Assembly: GCA_023439305.1 (NCBI GenBank)
Contig: JAEXOO010000035.1
Span: 219,378 to 283,377, forward strand
Direction of reading: 5' to 3'
Length of the DNA stretch: 64,000 nt
From: Pseudomonadota bacterium
GTDB lineage: Bacteria; Pseudomonadota; Gammaproteobacteria; Burkholderiales; Burkholderiaceae_B
Both the position numbers and the translations under genes were made by a program. How positions within the stretch are numbered: position 1 is the stretch's first letter; every line of letters begins with the position of its first letter. Below, in pieces: positions 15,952-23,599 of this stretch. The notes beneath the pieces were generated by a model. The model ran no database searches, was not told where the DNA came from, and was given only the letters and a program-made list of their open reading frames with translations.

Positions 15952-17226
15952 ATGGCCGATACGCTGCATGTAGGAATCGTCGGTGCGGGCATCGTGGGCT
16001 TGGCCACGGCGCTCTGGTTGCAGCGCGCAGGCTGCCGAGTAACCCTGATCGACCGCCAGAACCCCGGAGAAGGAACGTCGTCCGGCAATGCCGGCGTCTT
16101 TGCCGACTATGGACGCGTGCCCTTCGCCAGCATGGCGCAGCTACGGCAATTACCCGGTCAATTGCTGGATCGTCAAAGCCCTTTGTCGATCCAGGCCAGC
16201 TACCTGCCTCGGCTGTTGCCATTCGGCCTGCGATTTGTACAAGCTTGCCGGACGGAGCAGTTTTCAGCCGGCTGCCAAGCCATGGCGCAGCTACAACGCA
16301 CGGCGCCACAGGATGACGATGTCCTGCTCGACACCGCCCAGGCCCACGACCTGGTCAAGGCTCATGGTGCACTGGCGCTGTGCTCGACCGAACAGGGTGT
16401 GCAGCAGGCCCGAGCAGGACACTTGAAGCTGCGCGCTGAACTGGGCACGACGATTACCATGGTCAGCCGTCACGATGTGGCTCAGATGGAGCCGGCCCTG
16501 GCCGACTTTCATGCAGGCGGGGCCTACTACCCCGACACGCGCTTCACCATCAATCCTCTTGCCCTGAGCCGGCGCTATGCCGCCCAGTTCATCCGCGACG
16601 GCGGTCGCTTCGTTCGCGCCGACGCAGGCCGCCTGACACCGGGCCCCCGATCCTGCGATGTGAACGTGAATGGTCAGGACATGCCTTTTGATCAGATCGT
16701 CATTTGCACCGGCGTAGCCAGTGCAGCCATGGCCGCCCCCTTGGGCATACGTATTCCGCTGGCCAGTGAGCGCGGCTATCATCTGATGTTGGATGCCGCC
16801 AACATTGCCTTGCAGCGCCCTGTGGTGTGGCTGGACAAAGCCACCTTCCTTACGCCAATGCAAGACGGCATACGCGTGGCCGGAACGGCGGAATTCGCAC
16901 CGGAGACAGCCCCAGCCAACCAGGCCCGCAGCGCCTTGATGCAACAGACCGCCAAAGCCATGCTGGGGCATCTTCCCGACGTACTCTCGAACTGGGTGGG
17001 CAGCCGGCCCTCCACGCCCGACTCGCTGCCGGTAATCGGACGCCTGCCTGGACAGACACGCGTCTGGGTGGCCTTCGGCCATGGCCACCTGGGTCTGACA
17101 TTATCATCGGTTACCGGACGGTTGATCAGCGAAAGCCTGTGCGCCGGCATCGAGTTGCCCGAAATCGCCCCCTACTCCCCTTCCCGATTCACTCGCGCCT
17201 ATACGGCAAGGAACCCTCTGTCATGA
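15952..17226 (+). CDS. DadA-like FAD-dependent amino-acid dehydrogenase/oxidase
   Basis: This 424-residue protein has an N-terminal FAD-binding Rossmann motif (VGIVGAGIVGLATALWLQRAG) with the acidic end of strand two (LIDRQ), a TSSGNAG segment, and the DadA-type C-terminal signature SRPSTPDSLPVIGR ... FGHGHLGLTLS. Family members oxidise D-amino acids or glycine-type amines to imino acids. The ATG at 15952 was chosen because it follows the ridA stop by two bases; upstream codons read into ridA. Its four-base overlap with the racemase gene suggests coupling. Substrate is unknown; the racemase hints at a D-amino acid made from the L form. Confidence 0.85.
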   Translation: MADTLHVGIVGAGIVGLATALWLQRAGCRVTLIDRQNPGEGTSSGNAGVFADYGRVPFASMAQLRQLPGQLLDRQSPLSIQASYLPRLLPFGLRFVQACRTEQFSAGCQAMAQLQRTAPQDDDVLLDTAQAHDLVKAHGALALCSTEQGVQQARAGHLKLRAELGTTITMVSRHDVAQMEPALADFHAGGAYYPDTRFTINPLALSRRYAAQFIRDGGRFVRADAGRLTPGPRSCDVNVNGQDMPFDQIVICTGVASAAMAAPLGIRIPLASERGYHLMLDAANIALQRPVVWLDKATFLTPMQDGIRVAGTAEFAPETAPANQARSALMQQTAKAMLGHLPDVLSNWVGSRPSTPDSLPVIGRLPGQTRVWVAFGHGHLGLTLSSVTGRLISESLCAGIELPEIAPYSPSRFTRAYTARNPLS

Positions 17227-17933
17227 TTCTGAATGGCGGATACAACTACTACGGCATCCCCCTGGGCGTCATCTCGCTGGACTCGCGCTTTCCCAAGCCG
17301 TCCAACCACATCAAACACCCAGCCAGCTTCGACTTCCCCATTCTGTATAAAACCGTCAAGGGGGCGACCGTCGCACGCTTGATTGCAGAGCGTGACCCAG
17401 CCCTGCTGGAACCATTCCTGGATGCCGCCCGGGAACTGGAACAGGAAGGCGTCAAAGCCATTACCGGAAGCTGTGGATTTCTGGCCCTGTACCAGAAAGA
17501 AATCGCAGCGGCTGTGTCTATCCCCGTTTTCATGTCCAGCCTGATCCAGGTGCCTCTGGTGTCGCGCATGCTGGGGGCTGGCCGCCAAGTCGGCATCGTC
17601 GTCGCTGATGAGAACTCTCTGACAAAAGATCATTTGCACGGCGTAGGTATCGCGCATGAGCCCATCGCCATTGCTGGCATGCAAGATCAAGCGCAATTTC
17701 GGGATGTCATTCTGCACGCCAAACGCAACGATCTGGATATGTCTCTGTTCGCGGCTGAACTGGATAACGTCGTGGACTCCTTGATCACCCAAAACTCCGG
17801 CGTGGGCGCTCTGGTTCTGGAATGCACGGATTTGTCTCACTTCGCGCCGGCCCTGCAGCAGCGCACCGGCTTGCCAGTGTTCGATCTGAGCAGCCTGGCG
17901 CGCATGGTGGTGGGCGGAGTGCATCCAGGCTGA
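17223..17933 (+). CDS. Aspartate/glutamate/hydantoin racemase-type protein
   Basis: This 236-residue protein has the two-cysteine architecture of cofactor-independent Asp/Glu racemases: Cys in TGSCGF (near residue 84) and Cys in VLECTDL (near residue 202). It starts with a long N-terminal segment (GGYNYYGIPLGVISLDSRFP) that resembles uncharacterised members of the superfamily and not canonical MurI. It could equally be a maleate isomerase/arylmalonate decarboxylase-type enzyme. Overlap ATGA with the dehydrogenase gene supports a shared pathway: racemisation, oxidation, imine hydrolysis. It converges on the flavin monooxygenase with an 11-bp gap. Confidence 0.75.
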   Translation: MILNGGYNYYGIPLGVISLDSRFPKPSNHIKHPASFDFPILYKTVKGATVARLIAERDPALLEPFLDAARELEQEGVKAITGSCGFLALYQKEIAAAVSIPVFMSSLIQVPLVSRMLGAGRQVGIVVADENSLTKDHLHGVGIAHEPIAIAGMQDQAQFRDVILHAKRNDLDMSLFAAELDNVVDSLITQNSGVGALVLECTDLSHFAPALQQRTGLPVFDLSSLARMVVGGVHPG

Positions 17934-17944
17934 CCCTACGGCAA

Positions 17945-19687
17945 TCAAGAAGGGTTGGCAGCCGTCACCGGCAGGCAAGCAAGCCCCAGCACCTGGCGCA
18001 GATACGATTGCAACTGCGCCGCGGCTTCGTTTTCCGCCGCCGCGATGCGCGCCGCAATATAGCCGTCTGGGCGCACCAGAACCAACTCGCCGGGAAAACG
18101 CCCGTACAACGACGAAAATTTGCCGTCAGCAGCGTGGTAATCCTGCCCCTCTCCCACCGCCACGTATCTGACCGCCACACCTAGCGCCTGCTGGGCGTCG
18201 TGGGCGGCGCGATGCCAATACTCCGGAGTCGCATCGCCCAGCAATACAAAGCCTCGCCCCCAAAGATCAACGGTCGAGATCCGCTGCCGTTGCCTATCCA
18301 CCAACCACGCATGGGGCGCTCGGACGCCTGGGCTGACCGTTTCCTGATAGTGGGCCAGCTCTGGCGCGGGAGCCGTATCCGGTGTCGCTACAATCGCACT
18401 CGACTCGTAGACCGTTCCCAGCTGGTATCCGGTATGCAGGACACTATTGTCGCCATGCGGAACGACACGCTGGGCCAAAAACAAACGTCCCTGCTCGGAC
18501 AACTCGCCATGCAGGAAATTATCGCCCTCGCCGACCCGCACTGCCTCGGCGATAGCCTGATAATGCAAAGAGTTATAGGTCGCCGACTTTACCGTAATCA
18601 GGGCCTTGGACTTGCGTTCGGTCTCGTAACTATCCAGCAAAGCTTCAGAAGCCTGCTCACGCAGACACAAGGCCAGCTTCCAGGCCAGATTATTGGCGTC
18701 CTGAATGCCGGAATTCATGCCGAAGCCGCCCCATGGCGAATGCCAATGCGCGGCATCGCCCGCGAACAGGACTCGTTGTTCGCGCCAGCGGCGCAGCAAA
18801 CCTGTGCTGTAATCAAAACGAAAGCTTGCCACAATCTCAAGGGGAATCTCCGGCATGCCCAGAGCGCCGCGCAACCGGGCCAGCAAAACGTCCTCGGAAG
18901 GCGGCGTGTCTTCGTCGTGACGAAAGCTGTACCGCCACAAGCCGGTTTCAGGATGCTTGCTACCGAGCCAGCCCATATAACTGGGGTGCAGAATGAAGGA
19001 ATGAAAAAAACCATCCTTGCCCAAGGTTTCATCCAGATCGGCGCGAAACTCCACCAGAATCTGGTTGCCGAACGTGGGGCCATGATCCTGGCCCTGAGCA
19101 ACACGACTGCGTATAAAGCTGTGGGCGCCATCGCAGGCCACCAGATACCGCGCCCGATAGGAGCGTCGCCCCCCTGTTTCCGTATTCTCAACGGTCACCC
19201 GGACGCAATCAGACCCTTGTTCGATATCGACAATACGCGAATTAAAACTCAAGGACACCGTATCCCATTCCGCCGCCTTGCGGCGTATGGCCGCTTCATA
19301 ATCAGAAGCCGGCACCTTGCGAGGATAAACCGGGCTGTACCAAGACCATTTGTCCACATAGTCCTGATGCGATGTGTCTGCCGCGCGAATCTGGGCGACG
19401 GGCCCCTTGGCCACGTTGACATAAAACCCCTGCCCATTAGAGCGCATGGTCTCCCATCCGGCATCCTCCAACAGATCCCAGACCCCCCACTGTCTAAACA
19501 ACTCTCCGGTCGAGGCATGCACATACTGCCCCTTAGGCAACATCGTGGTCGTGGCCCGGCGCTCGAATAGGGCCGTGTCCACTCCCTCCCGACCCAGCAA
19601 GTACGCCATGGCCAAGCCTACCGGGCCGCCACCGCAGACAATGACGTCCAGCATGGGGTCGCCCCTATTGCAACGTTCCGTATTCAT
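17945..19687 (-). CDS. Class A FAD-dependent aromatic monooxygenase (MhpA/PheA-like)
   Basis: This 580-residue protein shows the three group A hydroxylase motifs: GxGxxG-type GGGPVG (19-24), the DG motif LVACDGAHS, and the GD motif VLFAGDAAHWHSPWGG. Such enzymes hydroxylate phenolic or heteroaromatic rings using NAD(P)H and O2. The C-terminal ~190 residues form the thioredoxin-like extension seen in the MhpA/phenol hydroxylase subgroup. The ATG at 19687 overlaps the rhodanese stop (ATGA) and has AAGGTG before it; an internal ATG at 19654 with AGGGG is possible. Substrate is not deducible. Confidence 0.85.
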   Translation of the reverse strand: MNTERCNRGDPMLDVIVCGGGPVGLAMAYLLGREGVDTALFERRATTTMLPKGQYVHASTGELFRQWGVWDLLEDAGWETMRSNGQGFYVNVAKGPVAQIRAADTSHQDYVDKWSWYSPVYPRKVPASDYEAAIRRKAAEWDTVSLSFNSRIVDIEQGSDCVRVTVENTETGGRRSYRARYLVACDGAHSFIRSRVAQGQDHGPTFGNQILVEFRADLDETLGKDGFFHSFILHPSYMGWLGSKHPETGLWRYSFRHDEDTPPSEDVLLARLRGALGMPEIPLEIVASFRFDYSTGLLRRWREQRVLFAGDAAHWHSPWGGFGMNSGIQDANNLAWKLALCLREQASEALLDSYETERKSKALITVKSATYNSLHYQAIAEAVRVGEGDNFLHGELSEQGRLFLAQRVVPHGDNSVLHTGYQLGTVYESSAIVATPDTAPAPELAHYQETVSPGVRAPHAWLVDRQRQRISTVDLWGRGFVLLGDATPEYWHRAAHDAQQALGVAVRYVAVGEGQDYHAADGKFSSLYGRFPGELVLVRPDGYIAARIAAAENEAAAQLQSYLRQVLGLACLPVTAANPS

Positions 19688-20529
19688 GGCAACACCTTAT
19701 CGACTGCGCTCCTGGCCATCCTGGCCGAAGACTTGTTCCATTCCGACCACGATCCCACATACAGCCGGGACGATATGCCCAAAGCCCTTAACGCCAACAC
19801 ATGCAGCGCCGATAACACACCGCCGCCGCAATACACCACTGGCTCGGTCTGCTCACCTACGCCGACCTGCTCGTACAAGCGTCGAATTTCACTGACCGTT
19901 CTAAACGTCCCGCCTGGCGTCCACAGCTCTGCGGCCGGTAAAGAGCGAGCGCAGGGTATATGCCCAGCCAGGTAAGCCGCCTCGTCACGGGCATCCAGCA
20001 CGATGACATCGGGCGGCAAGCGCTCCATATCGGCAACATGGATCTGCGCCAATTGACCCGGCTTCAGAACAAGCAACTGGCCATCTTCACGAGCCGGCGG
20101 CACATAATCACCTTGCGCCACGGGGCCGCCAGCGCTGCCCCAGGATTTCAAGCCGCCGTCCAACAGCCTTACCCGCGACAGTCCGGCCCACCGCAAAGTC
20201 CACCAGGCCCGCGCCGCCAAGGCGGCAGAAGGACCATAGACAATGACCTCCGTCTCTGATGACACCTGCCAGCGACGCAAAGTCTCCTGCAACACAGCGG
20301 GGTCGGGCAAGGGCAAGTTGCCCGTTCCGCTGTCGGGCGGCGCCGCAAACACATCGCGGATCTGTGCATGCACGGCCCCCAGGATGTGCCCCTCTCTATA
20401 TAGTCGGTACTCGTCGTCCGGGTCAGTCCCCAAGCGCGCCTCAATGAACAGGCGATCAGGCTGTGGCTGCCTCAACACGGTTTCGGCCTGCACGATGTCC
20501 GGAGAGAAAGAAGAAAGCAAATGAGACAT
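19684..20529 (-). CDS. Two-domain rhodanese, 3-mercaptopyruvate sulfurtransferase-like
   Basis: This 281-residue protein has two rhodanese modules. The N-terminal one lacks the cysteine (VIVYGPSAALAAR in its place). The C-terminal one has the active-site loop CGGGVLS with Cys234, closer to the CGSGV type of mercaptopyruvate sulfurtransferases than to the CRKGV type of thiosulfate enzymes. It is sandwiched between a Bug protein and an aromatic monooxygenase in one apparent operon, an unusual context for a sulfurtransferase. It could move sulfur from a substrate of this pathway, or detoxify cyanide or sulfide released by it (inference). Confidence 0.85.
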   Translation of the reverse strand: MSHLLSSFSPDIVQAETVLRQPQPDRLFIEARLGTDPDDEYRLYREGHILGAVHAQIRDVFAAPPDSGTGNLPLPDPAVLQETLRRWQVSSETEVIVYGPSAALAARAWWTLRWAGLSRVRLLDGGLKSWGSAGGPVAQGDYVPPAREDGQLLVLKPGQLAQIHVADMERLPPDVIVLDARDEAAYLAGHIPCARSLPAAELWTPGGTFRTVSEIRRLYEQVGVGEQTEPVVYCGGGVLSALHVLALRALGISSRLYVGSWSEWNKSSARMARSAVDKVLP

Positions 20530-20550
20530 ATCAGCTCCTGAAAAGCCGGC

Positions 20551-21525
20551 TCAGCTGGCCGTAGGCAGGTTTTGTTCTTTGATCAGGCGTGACCAGGACG
20601 CCTTCTCAGCGCGTATCACCTCGCGCAAATACTCCGTGCCCGTATCCGGAATCTCCGCCCCCCAGCTCGCCACCCGCTCGATCACGGCAGGATCCTTGGC
20701 AATCTCGGAAACGGTCTGGCTCAGACGAGCCAGCGCTGCCGGCTCCATGTCCTTGGGACCGAACATGGCAATCCATGCGCCAATAGAAGGAATATCCTTC
20801 AAGCCTTGCTCCACCAGTGTGGGAACCTTGGGCAACAGGCTGCTGCGTTGGGTAGAGGACACAGCCAAAGGCTCCAGCGCCCCCGCCTGAATCTGCGGCA
20901 ATGCGGTCACCAATGAAATAATGGCCACATCCACGTCCCCCGCAAGCACAGCCTGCAACTGCTTGGCCCCCGATCCGTAGGGGACATGGACCATGGACGT
21001 GCCGGCATGAATATTGATGAGCTCACCCAAGTAATGCATACCGGTACCCACCCCCGCCGAGGCAAAGTCTACTTTGCTGTCCGGCGACTTGGCCTCGGCC
21101 AGCCAGGCGTTAAAATCGCCGTAGCGTCCTTTCTTGGCTACGATCACATACGGCGTTGTGGTTATCTGAGCGATAGGCGTCAAGTCACGCTCGCCATCCG
21201 CATTGCGATCATCGGTAGCGGCCCGGATCGTAATGGACGACCCGGTAACCAACAAGGTGTAGCCATCGGCGGCCGACGTCATGACCTGTTTGGCGGCTAC
21301 CTCGCCACCTGCTCCAGGCTTGGGCTGGACCACAAAGGTCTGTCCGAGACGCTTGCCCAGTTCTTCGGCATACAGGCGTGTCGAATTGGCGGGGAATCCG
21401 TCTCCCCAAGGCATAATGACATTGACCAGTTTGGAAGGATAATCGTGAGCCTGCGCCGACGGCAGCGTGGCAATAGCCAGACAGCTCAATACAGAGATAA
21501 GTCCTGGGAGAACGCGTTTTCGCAT
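20551..21525 (-). CDS. Bug-family periplasmic binding protein (orphan)
   Basis: This 324-residue protein has a signal peptide (1-26, ending AQA) and the Bug core YPSKLVNVIMPWGDGFPAN, DGYTLLV and YGSGAKQLQAVLAGDVD. No TctAB genes are in its operon, so it would depend on a transporter encoded elsewhere or act as a sensor ligand-binder, as proposed for several Bordetella Bug proteins. It is first in an operon with the rhodanese and flavin monooxygenase, driven by a strong promoter divergent from iclR. Confidence 0.9.
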   Translation of the reverse strand: MRKRVLPGLISVLSCLAIATLPSAQAHDYPSKLVNVIMPWGDGFPANSTRLYAEELGKRLGQTFVVQPKPGAGGEVAAKQVMTSAADGYTLLVTGSSITIRAATDDRNADGERDLTPIAQITTTPYVIVAKKGRYGDFNAWLAEAKSPDSKVDFASAGVGTGMHYLGELINIHAGTSMVHVPYGSGAKQLQAVLAGDVDVAIISLVTALPQIQAGALEPLAVSSTQRSSLLPKVPTLVEQGLKDIPSIGAWIAMFGPKDMEPAALARLSQTVSEIAKDPAVIERVASWGAEIPDTGTEYLREVIRAEKASWSRLIKEQNLPTAS

Positions 21526-21599
21526 GATGGGCCTTGTTCACGTTAAAGGTAAGAGTCGCTTGGCAGCAGCGTGCCGCTTGACTAACTGCCTTCCACTGC

Positions 21600-21605
21600 T
21601 AAAAT
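21600..21605 (+). promoter_or_regulatory. Sigma-70-like promoter of iclR (-10; -35 at 21578)
   Basis: TTGACT (21578-21583), 16 bases, TAAAAT (21600-21605). The predicted start falls inside the 21605-21621 operator, as for an autorepressed gene. Confidence 0.6.
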
Positions 21606-21621
21606 GACCGCTAAGCGGTTA
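21605..21621. promoter_or_regulatory. Putative IclR operator A (iclR/bug intergenic)
   Basis: TGACCGCTAAGCGGTTA contains the perfect dyad ACCGCT-A-AGCGGT. The same 17-bp pattern occurs twice before the maoC operon. It overlaps the iclR start point and lies 14-30 bases downstream of the bug operon start. Confidence 0.7.
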
Positions 21622-21641
21622 CTCAAATCTGCTCTGCGTTC

Positions 21642-21669
21642 ATTATGGAACAGGCTTCAGCCGTGTCAA
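21642..21669 (-). promoter_or_regulatory. Sigma-70-like promoter of the bug-rhodanese-monooxygenase operon
   Basis: On the minus strand TTGACA (21669-21664), 16 bases, CATAAT (21647-21642): a perfect -35 and one mismatch in the -10. Confidence 0.65.
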
Positions 21670-21691
21670 TACAAAAAAGGGAAAACCACTA

Positions 21692-22453
21692 GTGGCCAAT
21701 TCTGAAAGTGAATCTTTTGTCCGCACCTTTGCGCGAGGTCTGCGGGTTATCGAAGTCATGGGGCAGTCGACGGGGCGTCAGAACATCGCTCAAGTCAGCG
21801 AAGCCGCAGAGCTGCCGCGGACCGTGGTACGCCGTCTGCTGCTGACCCTGACGGAACTGGGCTTTGTCAAAACAGATGACAAAAACTATTGGCTCACCCC
21901 GAAAGTACTTCGCCTGGGCATGACGTATCTGTACACGTTGCCCTTCTGGCGTCGCTCGCAAGTCGAACTCGAAGAACTGGGAACCCAGACCAAGCAATCC
22001 TGTGCTATTTCTGTGCTGGACGGCGACGATATCGTCTATATCCAACGTTTTCACAGCAAGCGCATTCTTTCTATCAGCCCCGCTATCGGTACGCGACTGC
22101 CCGCCCATGCCGTGTCCATGGGCCGCATCCTGCTGGCCAGCCTGCCAGATGATCAACTGCATGCCTATCTTGGCAAGCTGGAGCTGCGGCCTTTGACCAG
22201 TCGCTCCCTGGCCTCGCTTCAGGCGCTGCAGGACAAGATCATGCAAACACGCAACAGCAGCTATGCCTGGGTCGATGGCGAATATGACGAGGCCATCTGC
22301 GGCCTGGCGGTGCCTGTACGCAATCAGGAAGGCCAGATCATCGCCGCCTTGAACGTCAGTCTGCTGTCGGGCGAGTTCACCGAAGAACAAGCGGTGGCGC
22401 AGTTTCTGCCCACCCTCAAGCTCACCGCCTCACGATTGCGGGCTCATAGCTAG
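21692..22453 (+). CDS. IclR-family regulator (PcaR/PobR-like)
   Basis: This 253-residue protein has an N-terminal winged HTH (about 10-70: SFVRTFARGLRVIEVM, then the recognition helix LPRTVVRRLLLTLTELG) and an IclR effector domain with the VSMGRILLA and CGLAVPVRN motifs. This subgroup controls beta-ketoadipate and hydroxybenzoate genes, which fits the pcaF/I/J-like genes at the end of the adjacent operon. A GTG start at 21692 with AAGGGAAAA upstream is used. Three matching 17-bp palindromes, all at or just after promoter start points, suggest it represses in the absence of an inducer. Confidence 0.9.
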   Translation: MANSESESFVRTFARGLRVIEVMGQSTGRQNIAQVSEAAELPRTVVRRLLLTLTELGFVKTDDKNYWLTPKVLRLGMTYLYTLPFWRRSQVELEELGTQTKQSCAISVLDGDDIVYIQRFHSKRILSISPAIGTRLPAHAVSMGRILLASLPDDQLHAYLGKLELRPLTSRSLASLQALQDKIMQTRNSSYAWVDGEYDEAICGLAVPVRNQEGQIIAALNVSLLSGEFTEEQAVAQFLPTLKLTASRLRAHS

Positions 22454-22474
22454 AGTGCTCATTTTTTATGCTGC

Positions 22475-22512
22475 AACCGCTTATCGGACACTCCGATAAG
22501 CGGTTTTTTTTT
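22475..22512 (+). terminator. Terminator of iclR (stem resembles the IclR operator)
   Basis: A 14-bp perfect stem AACCGCTTATCGGA with its complement, a three-base loop and nine T residues. The arm ACCGCTTATCGGA differs from operator C (ACCGCTTAACGGT) at two of 13 positions, so it could also be a fourth binding site. Confidence 0.9.
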
Positions 22513-22547
22513 ACTCAGCGTTTTCCCTTAGAGCGACAGAACATGAA

Positions 22548-22577
22548 TTGACAATCGTATTTCAGACTTCCCATAAT
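22548..22577 (+). promoter_or_regulatory. Sigma-70-like promoter of the maoC-pcaJ operon
   Basis: TTGACA (22548-22553), 18 bases, CATAAT (22572-22577). The start would lie within the first downstream operator. Confidence 0.6.
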
Positions 22578-22593
22578 GACCATTAAGCGGATA
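22577..22593. promoter_or_regulatory. Putative IclR operator B
   Basis: TGACCATTAAGCGGATA matches operator A at 14 of 17 positions and overlaps the predicted transcription start of the maoC operon. Confidence 0.65.
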
Positions 22594-22597
22594 TTAA

Positions 22598-22614
22598 TGA
22601 CCGCTTAACGGTCA
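22598..22614. promoter_or_regulatory. Putative IclR operator C
   Basis: TGACCGCTTAACGGTCA is a near-perfect 17-bp palindrome centred 21 bp (two helical turns) from operator B, so dimers could bind the same DNA face. Confidence 0.7.
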
Positions 22615-22632
22615 CAAAAAAATGGAGGATAC

Positions 22633-23103
22633 ATGAAATACACATATGACACCGATTTCTGGGCCGGCAACAAAGCTCGCAAAATTTGGGATGACATCGT
22701 CCCCGGCCTGGCTCGGGAAACGATTCCCTACACCCTGACCAAAGAAGCCATTTATCAGCTCTGCGAAGCCACAGGCGACATGAATCCTTTGTATGTCGAC
22801 GAAGCGTTCGCCAAACAGGGCCCATGGGGCGGCCTGATCGCGCCACCCAACATCCATGTCCTGCTGATGTTCTCCTGCACCCCTAACGATGACTGGATGC
22901 GCAGCCCCGGCACCATCAATGCGGGTCAGTCATGGAGTTACAACATCCCGGCCCGGCCTGGGGATGTCATTACCTTGCAGGCGCGCGCCTTGGACAAATT
23001 CATCAAAGGGGATCGCCTGTTTGCCATCCATGACAACGTTTTTTTCAACCAGAACAACGAGGTGATCTGCTCCGGCCGCGGCTGGACGATCCGTCCCGAA
23101 TAA
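22633..23103 (+). CDS. MaoC N-terminal-type (HadA/FAS1-DH-like) hot-dog protein
   Basis: This 156-residue single hot-dog protein has the pattern ATGDMNPLYVDEAFAK ... GGLIAPP. In catalytic R-hydratases the corresponding motif ends in His; here Tyr54 replaces it (Asp49 is kept). This is the PF13452-like half that pairs with a catalytic MaoC subunit in HadAB/ChsH1-ChsH2 type heteromers. The catalytic partner is probably the next gene, 11 bases on. GGAGGA gives a strong ribosome site. It opens the IclR-controlled operon. Confidence 0.82.
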   Translation: MKYTYDTDFWAGNKARKIWDDIVPGLARETIPYTLTKEAIYQLCEATGDMNPLYVDEAFAKQGPWGGLIAPPNIHVLLMFSCTPNDDWMRSPGTINAGQSWSYNIPARPGDVITLQARALDKFIKGDRLFAIHDNVFFNQNNEVICSGRGWTIRPE

Positions 23104-23114
23104 GGAAAACAACA

Positions 23115-23546
23115 ATGACACAAGCAACTGTTCTCTCGGCAGGCCAGACGATCCAGGGCACTTCCTTCAGCCCGACCCGTGAAACCATTTGGGCATTCTG
23201 CGAAGCATCGCTGGACTACAACCCGCTGCATTGGGACGATGACTATATGCAGTCCAGCTTCGGCAAGACAAACTTCGGCGGCATCATCATGCATGGGATG
23301 TCGAACTTCAGCCTGATTACCCGGATGATGACGGACTGGGCTCTGCCGCTGGGCGGGATGCATCGGCGCCTGGAAACACGCTGGAAAGCGCCAGTCAAGC
23401 CGGGCGACACCATTACCCCTGCGGGCATTATCAAAAAAGTCAAAGAAACAGCGCAAGGCAGATGGGTCGTGGTCGACGTCCAGGTCAAGAACCAGCGTGA
23501 CGAGCTGATCGCCGAAGGCGAGGCAACAGTCGAGTTTCCTCTCTGA
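23115..23546 (+). CDS. MaoC-type enoyl-CoA hydratase, catalytic subunit candidate
   Basis: This 143-residue hot-dog protein has Asp34 and His39 in EASLDYNPLHWDDDY, the catalytic Asp/His pair of (R)-specific enoyl-CoA hydratases, and GGIIMHGM with His60. Together with the upstream subunit it would form a two-part hydratase for an enoyl-CoA in the pathway. The substrate may be a dicarboxylic or ring-opened acid, since the operon ends with beta-ketoadipate enzymes. An epimerase or beta-methylmalyl-CoA-type dehydratase role is a possible alternative. Confidence 0.82.
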   Translation: MTQATVLSAGQTIQGTSFSPTRETIWAFCEASLDYNPLHWDDDYMQSSFGKTNFGGIIMHGMSNFSLITRMMTDWALPLGGMHRRLETRWKAPVKPGDTITPAGIIKKVKETAQGRWVVVDVQVKNQRDELIAEGEATVEFPL

Positions 23547-23599
23547 TTCAGGTCGGGGCCACGCCTAGCCTAGGCCCCGCTTCTTCTCTGGAGCCCCTC

